The position numbers and the translations under genes are program-made. The notes beneath the pieces are model-generated. The model was given only the letters and a program-made list of their open reading frames with translations, did not search any database and was not told the origin of the DNA. A stretch of DNA of 19,173 nucleotides from Chitinivibrionales bacterium. GTDB lineage: Bacteria; Fibrobacterota; Chitinivibrionia; Chitinivibrionales; WJMI01. Shown here piece after piece: positions 7,082 through 14,894 of the stretch; within the stretch, counting starts at the first letter, position 1, and each line of letters begins with the position of its first letter. Location: positions 1 through 19,173 of the forward strand of contig WJJU01000923.1 in NCBI GenBank assembly GCA_014729595.1, written 5' to 3'.

Positions 7082-9481
7082 ATGAAGCGGGTTGTGAGCA
7101 TACAAGCTAAGCTTATTTCCTCGACGATGATTATCATTTCGGTGATATTCCTCGTTTTGTTGTCGGTCGTTACAATCATGAATATCGCCACGGCGAATCG
7201 GAACACGGCACGGACGGTGGAGACGATTCGCAAGTCGATAATCGCCAAAGGTATGACGTTGGCAAACAACAACAGTATTGCGCTTCAAGGAATGGCGGCC
7301 GATAATGCATTTATTTCGATTCAGAACATGGTCGCGGCCACGGTAAAGGACGACAAAGATCTTGCCTATGGTATTTACATGAATACCGATCTCGTGCCGT
7401 TCGTATACGCTACGCGCAAAGATCCGGAGGGCGAAGAGCGTGAGATTGACCCTTTGACCGATTCAATATCACAATGGGCGGCGGAGCAAACCAAGGCAAC
7501 ATATCGAACACACAATGCTTACGGTGAAGAGGTTATAGAATTTACGGCGCCGGTAGCGATGGACGGCAGACAACTCGGCTATATACGTTACGGGATAAGT
7601 ACCTCACCCATGCATAAGGCGATGCTTGAAGCACGCAGGGACGGCAGCGCCACCCGAAATCAAGCGATAGTGATAATTTTGCTCATTGGCGGTGCCGCAC
7701 TGGGGAGTTGTTACTTCATTTTCCGCAACATCGCCGCCCGCATCACCAAGCCTATCGGTACGCTGGCCGAATCGACCCGTGTTATCGCCGACGGTAACTA
7801 TAACGTAAAGGTGACGGCCACCAGTAACGACGAGATCGGTGATTTGGCGGAGCGTTTCGAAGCCATGCGGGGAACCATTAAGAAATACACCGAACATCTG
7901 CAGGATCTTGTCGACGAAAAAATGCAACAAGTCAAGGATATTCTCAACAATATCGATCAGGGCCTGTTTACCATCAACCTGGACGGAACGGTCAACGACG
8001 AATACTCGCAGCGGGCGAACGAGATTTTGCGGGTTTCCGACGTGGCCAAATGTACGCTCAATCAACTCCTTCGCTTGGACCACAAAGCCGAAAACGCTTT
8101 CGAAACGTGGGTTAATCTCGTGCGTGCAAAGCATCGCTCTCAACGCTGGCGGAAACTTGTTCGCCTTGCGCCGGTCCAAGAAATGCTGCTCGATAATCCC
8201 GAGAACGAAGACGGTATTGAGTATGTATCCATTTCGTACAACCGTATCTATGATAAAGAGGGGAACCTCTCGAAGATCATGGTGCTCGCCAAGGATGAAA
8301 CCGAGGCGCGCATTCGCCAGAGACAAATGGAAGAGCAGCGAATACGTCACGAGAACGAAGTTAAAATGATTCTCGGAATCGCGAATACGCCCGCTGATGA
8401 AATCAGCGAATTCGTCGAAGACACCGCCACAAGATTGGCGCGAATAAAGCAAACGGTCGCCGAACAGAGAAGCAAAGTAGTCAAGCAACGAAGAGAGTAC
8501 CCGGATGGGACGGCTCATGTGATCGGCAAAGAACAGATTGACGGGCTGTATCGGGATATACATACCATCAAGGGGAACAGCGGTACGTACGGTTTTGAAT
8601 TGTTGTCGGTGTACGCGCATAAAGCCGAAGATCGTCTGGAGCAGTTGCGGGAGCCGGTGGAGGATCGACGAGGAGAAATATTGGCCGAATTGGTGAGCCA
8701 AATCGAAAATATGGAAGCGGAAATGAAGCTTATTCACGAAAAGATTCGCCAGATATTCGGCAGGGAAGATGAGATTACCATCCGAGTACCTGAAGCGCGA
8801 GTTGATAAAATTCTCGCCCAATGTGAGGTGATACGCGCCGAAAAGCCTTCCCCTCCTATTCTCGCCCTTGTCGACGAGTGTAGAATGCTGTCGTGGAAAC
8901 CGCTCAAAACACTCATCCGGAAACATCAAAAGAATGTGCTTCGTTTGGCCCGCAAACTGCATAAGAACGTCGAGTTTATTGTTGAGGATGAGCAGCAACT
9001 CTATCCGGCGGGCCAGTTGTCCAACCTTGATCAGGTACTGACGCATGTATTCCGCAACGCTCTTGATCATGGCATTGAAGGACCCGAGATTCGCGAAGAA
9101 CTGGGGAAGGGGGTCGGCAGAATCAATTTCGGCCTGAGTGTTGAGGGGGACCGTCAAACGATCATAATCAGGGACGACGGGCGGGGAATAGACATAGAGG
9201 CGCTTGCCGAGAAAGCCGTATCGGCGGGACTGTTTACGCATGAACAGGTTGGTGCAATGGAAAGAAAGGAAAAGATTAGCCTGATTTTCCACAGCGGTCT
9301 CTCGACAAAAGGTGAAGTGAGCGACGTATCGGGAAGAGGTGTCGGAATGGACGCCGTAAAAGCACGGTTGGAGGAAGTAGGGGGATCGATTTCCATCGAT
9401 ACCACTCTTGGAAAAGGTACGACCTTTACTATCATGTGTCCGTGCCCGCCGTTAAAGGAAAAGGACGCGGTCGCTTCTTAA
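7082..9481 (+). CDS. Membrane CheA-like kinase: TM-sensor-TM, HAMP, PAS, HPt, HATPase
   Basis: Protein of 799 residues. TM1 is at about 11-34 and TM2 at about 193-215, enclosing a ~155-residue periplasmic sensor region. A HAMP domain follows at about 216-268 (ITKPIGTLAESTRVIADGNY, then SNDEIGDLAERFEAM). Next are a PAS-like domain (about 283-410, ILNNIDQGLFTINLDGTV) and an HPt domain with H494 in RDIHTIKGNSGTYGF. The C-terminal ATPase has an N box (VFRNALDHGIE, N659), G1 box (DDGRGID) and G2 box (SGRGVGMDAV). The cytoplasmic half parallels the preceding kinase, so the two are probable paralogues. It has no P5/CheW-like domain and so effectively combines a receptor-like sensor with a CheA-type core. 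AAAGGA precedes ATG 7082 by about eight bases. The periplasmic ligand is unknown. Confidence 0.92.
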   Translation: MKRVVSIQAKLISSTMIIISVIFLVLLSVVTIMNIATANRNTARTVETIRKSIIAKGMTLANNNSIALQGMAADNAFISIQNMVAATVKDDKDLAYGIYMNTDLVPFVYATRKDPEGEEREIDPLTDSISQWAAEQTKATYRTHNAYGEEVIEFTAPVAMDGRQLGYIRYGISTSPMHKAMLEARRDGSATRNQAIVIILLIGGAALGSCYFIFRNIAARITKPIGTLAESTRVIADGNYNVKVTATSNDEIGDLAERFEAMRGTIKKYTEHLQDLVDEKMQQVKDILNNIDQGLFTINLDGTVNDEYSQRANEILRVSDVAKCTLNQLLRLDHKAENAFETWVNLVRAKHRSQRWRKLVRLAPVQEMLLDNPENEDGIEYVSISYNRIYDKEGNLSKIMVLAKDETEARIRQRQMEEQRIRHENEVKMILGIANTPADEISEFVEDTATRLARIKQTVAEQRSKVVKQRREYPDGTAHVIGKEQIDGLYRDIHTIKGNSGTYGFELLSVYAHKAEDRLEQLREPVEDRRGEILAELVSQIENMEAEMKLIHEKIRQIFGREDEITIRVPEARVDKILAQCEVIRAEKPSPPILALVDECRMLSWKPLKTLIRKHQKNVLRLARKLHKNVEFIVEDEQQLYPAGQLSNLDQVLTHVFRNALDHGIEGPEIREELGKGVGRINFGLSVEGDRQTIIIRDDGRGIDIEALAEKAVSAGLFTHEQVGAMERKEKISLIFHSGLSTKGEVSDVSGRGVGMDAVKARLEEVGGSISIDTTLGKGTTFTIMCPCPPLKEKDAVAS

Positions 9482-9492
9482 AGGGAGAAACA

Positions 9493-9972
9493 ATGGAGAA
9501 AGATACGGCCGTAAGAGATACGCTTCATTCGCTCATCGGTGTCTTTCAAAAAGTGGCGATCGAATGCATCGCGGCTACTTTCGGGAAGAACGGCCGCGCC
9601 GACACGCCGTGGGAAACCGTCGAACGACTCGCGCCCGGACGAAGCAATATTCTTACGCTTGGTTTGGCCAACGAGCATTATCAATGCATGCTGTTTGTCT
9701 GTGTAAACGACGATGACGTCGCCGATTTTTTGGGAACGGAAACCGACGATGAGTTCCTGGCGGATGCATTCGGAGAAATGGGCAATGTGTATTGCGGAAT
9801 GCTCATGGGAGAAAAAAGCATAACCGAGCGTTTTGGCGTCATGAAACAATCAATCCCGACATACGCAAAGCGTAATTGCTTCTTTCCTCGAGCTTGGGGC
9901 ATACAAGGTACAATAGATTTTGACCAAAGCTCCGTCGAAATCGGCTATGCCGCTCGCAAAAACATGTTCTAG
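9493..9972 (+). CDS. Divergent CheX-like protein (second copy)
   Basis: Protein of 159 residues. Similarity to CheX is low, but the layout fits: an N-terminal helix (LHSLIGVFQKVAIECIAATFG), strands (RSNILTLGLANEHYQCMLFVCV), then the helix DAFGEMGNVYCGMLMGE with the E-x-x-N pair E95/N98 typical of CheC/CheX phosphatases. The C-terminal strands are TIDFDQSSVEIGYA. It starts 11 bases after the membrane kinase stop, and AAGGGAG (9481-9487) overlaps that stop codon, which implies tight coupling. The longer in-frame start at 9436 is rejected because it lies inside the kinase gene. It sits between the kinase and a CheY, as CheX does in spirochaete cheA-cheW-cheX-cheY operons. The phosphatase function is inferred from motif and position. 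Confidence 0.72.
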   Translation: MEKDTAVRDTLHSLIGVFQKVAIECIAATFGKNGRADTPWETVERLAPGRSNILTLGLANEHYQCMLFVCVNDDDVADFLGTETDDEFLADAFGEMGNVYCGMLMGEKSITERFGVMKQSIPTYAKRNCFFPRAWGIQGTIDFDQSSVEIGYAARKNMF

Positions 9973-10017
9973 CGCCGCGGGCATTTGACTAAGACGAAAA
10001 GCGGAAAAACACCCTCT

Positions 10018-10026
10018 AAAGGAGGT
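10018..10026 (+). promoter_or_regulatory. Full-consensus ribosome-binding site of the second CheY
   Basis: AAAGGAGGT lies seven bases before ATG 10034. It is the strongest Shine-Dalgarno in the cluster, which suggests this CheY is made in excess over the kinase and CheX-like protein encoded upstream. Confidence 0.85.
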
Positions 10027-10033
10027 CTATCGT

Positions 10034-10444
10034 ATGGGTAAAAGGACGGTTGTGATCGTTGATGATTCACAGTTCCTCATCAAACAAATCGTCAATTTCT
10101 TCGAAAAAGAGCTGGGATTCGAGGTTATGGCGACTGGTACGGACGGGAATGCCGCCGTTGAGCTGTATCGAAAGAATAAACCCGATCTTATCACGCTGGA
10201 TATCACCATGCCGAACAAAGACGGGATGCAGGCGATGCAGGAGATCTTAACCGAGTTCCCCGATGCACGTGTGATGATGATTTCGGCGGTTCGCGGCGAT
10301 GCAATGCTTGAATGCATGAATATGGGAGCGAAAGGGTATGTCGAAAAACCGCTGAAGTTCAGTGACGCTGATTTCGTCTCGGATTTCAAGACAACGGTCG
10401 AAGAGGTTTTTGGAGAGGCGGAGGCCGCCGGCGACGCCGCGTAG
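10034..10444 (+). CDS. CheY-like single-domain response regulator (second copy)
   Basis: Receiver domain of 136 residues. The acidic pair is D10/D11 (VVIVDDSQFL), the phosphorylation site is D56 in LITLDITMPNKDG, S84 is in MMISAV, and K105 is in VEKPL. All catalytic residues are intact. The pattern LDITMP and the MGAKGYVEKP region are close to chemotaxis-type CheY proteins of Gram-positive bacteria and spirochaetes. A short acidic, alanine-rich tail (EAEAAGDAA) follows the fold. It is the last gene of the + strand cluster, preceded by a strong ribosome-binding site. The membrane kinase is the probable phosphodonor and the CheX-like protein the probable phosphatase, from gene order. The target is unknown. 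Confidence 0.93.
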   Translation: MGKRTVVIVDDSQFLIKQIVNFFEKELGFEVMATGTDGNAAVELYRKNKPDLITLDITMPNKDGMQAMQEILTEFPDARVMMISAVRGDAMLECMNMGAKGYVEKPLKFSDADFVSDFKTTVEEVFGEAEAAGDAA

Positions 10445-10552
10445 CATGGCGCTTATCCGTCCGCCGTCGGCTAAAATGGATACAAAAGAGAACAATTCCC
10501 GACTTCGATATGGAGTTTCGGAACGCCTAAGATGAACATGGAGGTGTCTCTT

Positions 10553-10616
10553 GGGGTTCGGCTTCGCGATAAGTGAGGTATGTGAACCATCGGGCTACCT
10601 CCGTCGTTCAAACCCC
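10553..10616 (+). ncRNA. Candidate structured RNA element, unknown family
   Basis: Two nested complementary pairs are visible: GGGGTT (10553-10558) with AACCCC (10611-10616), and GAGGTA (10575-10580) with TACCTC (10596-10601). Four more pairs (CGGC at 10559-10562 with GTCG at 10603-10606, one G-U) extend the outer helix after a bulge. The fold resembles no riboswitch or tRNA that I recognise. It could be a chance fold, since there is no promoter or covariation evidence. Confidence 0.25.
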
Positions 10617-10942
10617 GTTTCACCATACCGCATACCGTATGCACAAGAAAAACGTCCTTTCCCCGAATCGGACCCGAACGGCACCGGTAAACCGCGCAAT
10701 GGCGGCGCCGTTTACGGCCATTGTCGCCCAAAGTATCATTCGCACATCACCGCAAGCCTGAAGTTTCGACGTATCACCGGAATGCCGCGGTGATTTGTAA
10801 TTATGGTTTTATCGCTACAAAAGGGTAGTGCTGCGTGGGTGGAAGACGATAGGTAAATCAAGTCTCGTTATCATGAGGCTTTCCCAGGCTTTAAAGGCGT
10901 TTGGCATTCTCCTATTATCCCCTAGCATGGTTCCGGGTCCGA

Positions 10943-10972
10943 ATAAAAATGCCTCCCGGAAGCCGCGGAGGC
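10943..10972 (-). terminator. Rho-independent terminator of the beta-helix gene
   Basis: Read on the minus strand, GCCTCC and GGAGGC (10951-10972) enclose a bulged G and a further CGG/CCG pairing with a CTT triloop. The stem is followed directly by ATTTTTATT (about 10942-10950). It lies about 60 bases past the stop codon of the minus-strand gene, the expected place. Confidence 0.8.
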
Positions 10973-11032
10973 GCAACCGAGAGGCACGGTAGGAGCCACA
11001 AGCATGGCGTCGGCGTTTGCCGCACCCTTAAT

Positions 11033-13966
11033 TTATCGAATTACCATCCTTTTACCCACTTTCGGTATCACATAAATTCCACGGCCCAAACCCCTTTTAA
11101 GCTCGGCCGGTAGTTCGGCGCGGAACTCTTTGGCGGGAATTCGGGCAACCAACCTTCCCGCAAGTGTGTAAACGCCTATGATCGCGTTGGGCTTCAGCAC
11201 GGAAGGGCCGTAGTGTATCCTCTTTCGGTGATGAGGGCGAACGCCGACGGCTTCCGAATGGTGGCTTTCCGCCGTATAGCGAGCCGCCTTGTATGATTTG
11301 TCGCCTTGGTACTGCGGCAAATTCAGTGATCCCATCGGGATGGTCACCGAATCGGTCGCGCGAGTGTTGCTCTCGGTGTTGAGGGTAAACTGCGGTTCGC
11401 ATAAATGCGGAAACAGACGAATGTCCGCCATCGTATCGTCGGATCGTATCATTGCCGCATTGACGGCATGGACGGTGTAATCCGATTTTGTATATGAGTC
11501 CGCGGCGCCGCTGTCGACGTAAACGGTCGGGTGCTCTCTGAACGGTGCGAAACCCGGATACCCGTCATCGCTCCAGAATACTTCATCAAGGTGATGGTTG
11601 GCGGAGTATCGGAGGACGGTCCGGCCGATTTCTTGGCCTTGGCGCTCGATAAGGTAGCAGAGAATGCCGCTCTGCTGATCGCTAGACGGTTGCCAGGAGA
11701 GAATGTTGTCGCCGTTCTCGACGGCGACGTTCAGGCCGGTTGGCTCGGAAGGAGGCGTAACGTCGATTACCGGCCAGGAGGTGTCGGCATAGGTGTCGAG
11801 ATCCGTATTGCCCATCCGCGCGGCAATGTACTCGCCGCCGACTGTGCTGCGACCGATCCAGGCATTATCGGAGAGGTCAATCATAGCGTCGTGGGCGTTG
11901 ACATCGCTGACGATTGTATAATCATGATTCGTTTCCACGGCAGTCGCGCAACCGCTGATGTCGCAGGAGACAACGGATCTGATACTTCCGGTAAAACCCT
12001 TGGCATTGCCGGTCCCAATGACGGTTGAAGCAATAACATCTCCGCTTTGCTGAATGTCTGCGGCGGTTTCGCAGTTTATAAATGTACATCCCGCAATGAG
12101 GTGTGAATCGCTCTTGCGCCCCGCATCACCCGCAAAACGGAGATGCACGCCCACCGTCATGTTCTCGAAACGGCAGCCGACAATGCCGGTGTGCCCGTTT
12201 TTGCCGATTTGGGGGTTTATTCCCTTGTAGAAATTTTTGAAGACACATCCGTAAAAATTGAACTTGTCGATCATGGCGTTTCCGTCGTTACCCTCACCAC
12301 AGGGCATGTCAGGGTGAATGCACTGAATAAATCCGGAGGACTTCGAATGACGCAGGCTGTCGAATTCGCAGAAGGAGAGGTGCTCTTGCTGAGAATTGCC
12401 GGTAGATATACCCGTGACTTGACCCACAAACCGCACCGCGCCCCCGTGGAAGCCGAGTCCTCCCGCGTTGTCAAAATCCAGATAGCCCGCGCCGCCTCCT
12501 TCTATTGTCAAGTTGTACACATTGGTGTTGGGGCCCGAAAAGCACGCCATGGCGGTATCGGGGAAGACAAGACGGGTTTTGGATTTGCCCGCACCGTAGA
12601 TAGTTAAATCCCTCGCCTTAATGGACGATGGTATTTCGTAGACGCCCTCTCCAAGGAAGATACCCACGTTGCCCTCCATTAGTTTCGCGTGTATTTCGGC
12701 GCCTGACTTCCCGGTCATATCTTCTCCGGGTCCTCCGTTTTCCAATGGTATTTCGGGCATGAGGGGCGTAAACGGACGAAATACGCGCGGACCGGCGGGA
12801 AGTGAGCCCGAAGGTAGTTGGTCGAGGTGAGCCCGCACTTGGGTCCCTTTGTTCCGTGGCTCCGCGAATGCCGTCGTGCACTGATGTGCGGAGGAAAACA
12901 TTATCCCCGCGACTTCATGATTGAGGTTTCTCCACGTGTAATTATCATCTCTTCCGTATACGAATGAACGAAGATTGGGAGCGAAATTCAAACCCCTGGA
13001 ATTCGCGGCGTTCCATTTGCTGAGAAACGGGTCCCGCGCGATTACGGCTTCCCAGGGCTGGTTGCCGACGGAGGCGCGACAGCCGCCTCCGTAAGAATCC
13101 CCCGAAATCAAATAGTTATGCATTCCACCAATACGAAAGATGCCATAGCGATAGCCGAGGTATTTTCCGTACGAGATTGTACCGTCGTTCATTTGAATTA
13201 TCCGTTTCGGGCCTATTCCGCCCGGATCGCTACCGACAAGCGCGCATTCAACACCGTTTTCTATGCTTACCAATGGGTCCGCGTATTCGGAGTATTCGGA
13301 TCCGCAATTCGCGATGGTTATGCCTCGACCGTTGATAATATGGATCGGTGTCCAGGCGCCGGCATTTTGAGCAATAAATCCGGTAATGAGTGAGCCGGTA
13401 CCGTTACCAACCGGATCGGTGGCGTTAATCAAGAGCAGACTATGATGTTGAATCCAGTCGGGGGTGAGGTTGTCGTGCGGCGTTCCAGAATATTCGGTAA
13501 AGGCAAACGTGCAGGATCGCATGAAACCGTCTACCTCGATCGCAGGAGTTCCGCCGGTAAGGAGTCTGCTGCCAATGAAGAAGCAACTGTCGATATGGGT
13601 GAACCGGCTTCCGCGACATCCGGAATTAGAGATCACGTTGGTCAGGGAACCCCCGGTTTGGAGAATCTTGGCCTGGTGATTGAAGAACACAAGATCTCGA
13701 ATATCCTCGCTTATGCGCCAAGTTCCGCGATTACCGACAATAAAGATGCCGTTGGGGGGGTTGGAGACATCTATATTGAACAAGTCGACAACAAGCACAT
13801 CCCCTTCGGTGCAAGCATCAACAGCCTCTTGAGCATTGCTGTAATCACTCGTGTGAATCACTCTCGCGCCGGGGGATGCGAAAAGGATGCATATAACCAA
13901 GAGTGCGCCTACCCCTGAACGGGCAATGAAGAGGCGTAAGCAAGAAAATAACGGGTGCGCGGACAT
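11033..13966 (-). CDS. Secreted beta-helix protein with FN3-like domain and T9SS-like C-terminal tail
   Basis: Protein of 977 residues from ATG 13966. That start is chosen because AAGGAGAG (13971-13978 on the + strand) lies just upstream, and the following residues form a signal peptide (hydrophobic GVGALLVICILFASPGA). A longer in-frame start at 14020 is less likely. Two blocks of degenerate glycine/asparagine-rich beta repeats (roughly 40-320 and 420-710) look like pectin-lyase-type right-handed beta-helices, for example GNVGIFLGEGVYEIP and GCRFENMTVGVHL. An FN3-like domain follows at about 736-850 (PPSEPTGLNVAVENGDNILSW). The last ~50 residues (IIGVYTLAGRLVAR ... GRGIYVI) resemble a T9SS type A sorting domain. 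Substrate is unknown, and no catalytic triad can be identified with confidence, so it may be an adhesin or polysaccharide-binding protein rather than a lyase. Confidence 0.85.
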   Translation of the reverse strand: MSAHPLFSCLRLFIARSGVGALLVICILFASPGARVIHTSDYSNAQEAVDACTEGDVLVVDLFNIDVSNPPNGIFIVGNRGTWRISEDIRDLVFFNHQAKILQTGGSLTNVISNSGCRGSRFTHIDSCFFIGSRLLTGGTPAIEVDGFMRSCTFAFTEYSGTPHDNLTPDWIQHHSLLLINATDPVGNGTGSLITGFIAQNAGAWTPIHIINGRGITIANCGSEYSEYADPLVSIENGVECALVGSDPGGIGPKRIIQMNDGTISYGKYLGYRYGIFRIGGMHNYLISGDSYGGGCRASVGNQPWEAVIARDPFLSKWNAANSRGLNFAPNLRSFVYGRDDNYTWRNLNHEVAGIMFSSAHQCTTAFAEPRNKGTQVRAHLDQLPSGSLPAGPRVFRPFTPLMPEIPLENGGPGEDMTGKSGAEIHAKLMEGNVGIFLGEGVYEIPSSIKARDLTIYGAGKSKTRLVFPDTAMACFSGPNTNVYNLTIEGGGAGYLDFDNAGGLGFHGGAVRFVGQVTGISTGNSQQEHLSFCEFDSLRHSKSSGFIQCIHPDMPCGEGNDGNAMIDKFNFYGCVFKNFYKGINPQIGKNGHTGIVGCRFENMTVGVHLRFAGDAGRKSDSHLIAGCTFINCETAADIQQSGDVIASTVIGTGNAKGFTGSIRSVVSCDISGCATAVETNHDYTIVSDVNAHDAMIDLSDNAWIGRSTVGGEYIAARMGNTDLDTYADTSWPVIDVTPPSEPTGLNVAVENGDNILSWQPSSDQQSGILCYLIERQGQEIGRTVLRYSANHHLDEVFWSDDGYPGFAPFREHPTVYVDSGAADSYTKSDYTVHAVNAAMIRSDDTMADIRLFPHLCEPQFTLNTESNTRATDSVTIPMGSLNLPQYQGDKSYKAARYTAESHHSEAVGVRPHHRKRIHYGPSVLKPNAIIGVYTLAGRLVARIPAKEFRAELPAELKRGLGRGIYVIPKVGKRMVIR

Positions 13967-14186
13967 GAATCTCTCCTTATTGAAACGCTTAAAACGGCTG
14001 GGTACTATCCTCTTTCTCAATATACGCTAACTTTTCGCTCAACGCACAAAAAAATGGTCAGTCGTGTGCCGAAAGGTTTAGCCGCCACTATTTGTGGCAT
14101 AGCCGGGGGCATTGTATCTTTGTGAGAAACAAGCCAATTGGCAACACTCTACGGAATTTAAGGCTGCTTTCGGGGCTCTACGTACT
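13967..14186. other. Divergent intergenic region between the beta-helix and TPR operon
   Basis: About 220 bases separate the two divergently read genes. It contains the strong ribosome-binding site for the minus-strand gene (13971-13978), an A-run (about 14048-14054), an inverted repeat and a weak + strand promoter, listed separately. An AT-rich TATATT (minus strand, near 14018-14023) could be part of a promoter for the beta-helix gene, but no good -35 partner was found. Confidence 0.5.
14084..14120 (+). promoter_or_regulatory. Weak sigma-70-like promoter overlapping an inverted repeat
   Basis: TTGTGG (14092-14097) and TATCTT (14115-14120) are 17 bases apart and match the consensus at three and four of six positions. 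The -35 box overlaps the inverted repeat GCCAC-TATTT-GTGGC (14084-14098), a possible repressor or activator site. It would drive the TPR-kinase-activator operon with a ~60-base leader. This is a weak match. Confidence 0.3.
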
Positions 14187-14894
14187 ATGTGTCGACCAAA
14201 TCGCCTGCATATCTTTGCCGTCATGATGACCCTTGTCGCACTCGCTTGTACCATAACGGGATGCCGGTCGCTAGAGCTTGAACGTGCCGGATCGCTCCTC
14301 GAAACGGGTGATTATCTTCGCGCACAAGAGGTATACGAGCATGTCCTGAAGCGTCGCCCCGATGACTTTGCCGGTCACTACGGGATGGCCATGGCGCATT
14401 GTGCCGAAGCGATTGAACGTACCGAGCTGGGCTTGGCATCCCCCGAGGATTGGTATCCGGCCATATATCACATGAATGTAGCGGTCAAAATCGACAGGCG
14501 GCCGAGAGCACTCGCAACCCTCGCTATTCTTCATTATAATTTGGGTGCCTCATATCGGCGTAGCGGACAAGCGGAGAAAGCGATTGCGCGCCTGGAACGG
14601 GCCGTACGATGTGACAGCACACTCCTGAAAGCCACGAATCTTCTTGGCGCATTGTACCACGAGCGAGGAGACCTGGATAAGGCCGCCCGGTGTTACCGCC
14701 GTGCACTAGCCGCACATCCCGACTACCCCTTGGCTCATTTTAACCTTGGCGCCCTTGCCTGGGCACGCGGCGATATAAACACCGCGCGAGAGCGGTTAAG
14801 GCATGCCGCGTCGCTGGCCCCCGGCAACAAGCATTTTCGGAAATGGCTTGATAAAGCTCTTGAAAGCAATTCCGCGGGCGAAGGAGGACGCTAG
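14187..14894 (+). CDS. TPR-repeat lipoprotein
   Basis: Protein of 235 residues from ATG 14187. A type II signal peptide is visible: hydrophobic RLHIFAVMMTLVALACT followed by the lipobox I-T-G-C with lipidated C26. The mature protein is mostly tetratricopeptide repeats at roughly 30-62, 112-145, 146-180 and 181-214 (for example ALYHERGDLDKAARCYRRALAAHPDY). A TTG start at 14112 would put a long polar extension ahead of the signal peptide and is rejected. The gene shares one base with the following kinase gene, so the two are translationally coupled. TPR domains bind other proteins; here the likely job is sensing or scaffolding on the periplasmic side of a membrane for the linked kinase. That role is inference from the operon. 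Confidence 0.85.
   Translation: MCRPNRLHIFAVMMTLVALACTITGCRSLELERAGSLLETGDYLRAQEVYEHVLKRRPDDFAGHYGMAMAHCAEAIERTELGLASPEDWYPAIYHMNVAVKIDRRPRALATLAILHYNLGASYRRSGQAEKAIARLERAVRCDSTLLKATNLLGALYHERGDLDKAARCYRRALAAHPDYPLAHFNLGALAWARGDINTARERLRHAASLAPGNKHFRKWLDKALESNSAGEGGR
14881..14887 (+). promoter_or_regulatory. Ribosome-binding site that fixes the GTG start of the kinase
   Basis: AAGGAGG lies six bases before GTG 14894. The last base of the TPR gene stop codon is the first base of this GTG, so translation of the two genes is coupled. It supports GTG 14894 as the start rather than an internal ATG. Confidence 0.8.

Larger units (their letters stand above)
10445..11032. other. 588-base non-coding region between convergent genes
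   Basis: No reading frame here has a plausible start, product or homology that I recognise. The region contains a foldable segment (10553-10616), an imperfect palindrome (10630-10642), alternative hairpins (10687-10727), a 7-bp hairpin (10773-10794) and the minus-strand terminator (10943-10972). No convincing T-tract terminator for the + strand CheY was found; the hairpin at 10773-10794 (ATCACCG/CGGTGAT) is the best candidate but lacks a T-run. It is unusually long for a gap between two converging genes. Confidence 0.6.

Noticed and set aside
7604..9292. Long minus-strand open frame (562 codons) opposite the membrane kinase
   Set aside because: It is a shadow of a well-conserved + strand kinase. 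The translation has no recognisable domain and no good ribosome-binding site.
10445..11032. Possible tRNA or c-di-GMP riboswitch in the long non-coding region
   Set aside because: The folding segment lacks tRNA arm sizes, anticodon loop and conserved T-loop bases. The conserved bases of the c-di-GMP-I riboswitch are not present either.
11531..13918. Several + strand open frames opposite the beta-helix gene
   Set aside because: They are antisense to a protein with clear repeats, signal peptide, FN3-like domain and terminator on the minus strand.
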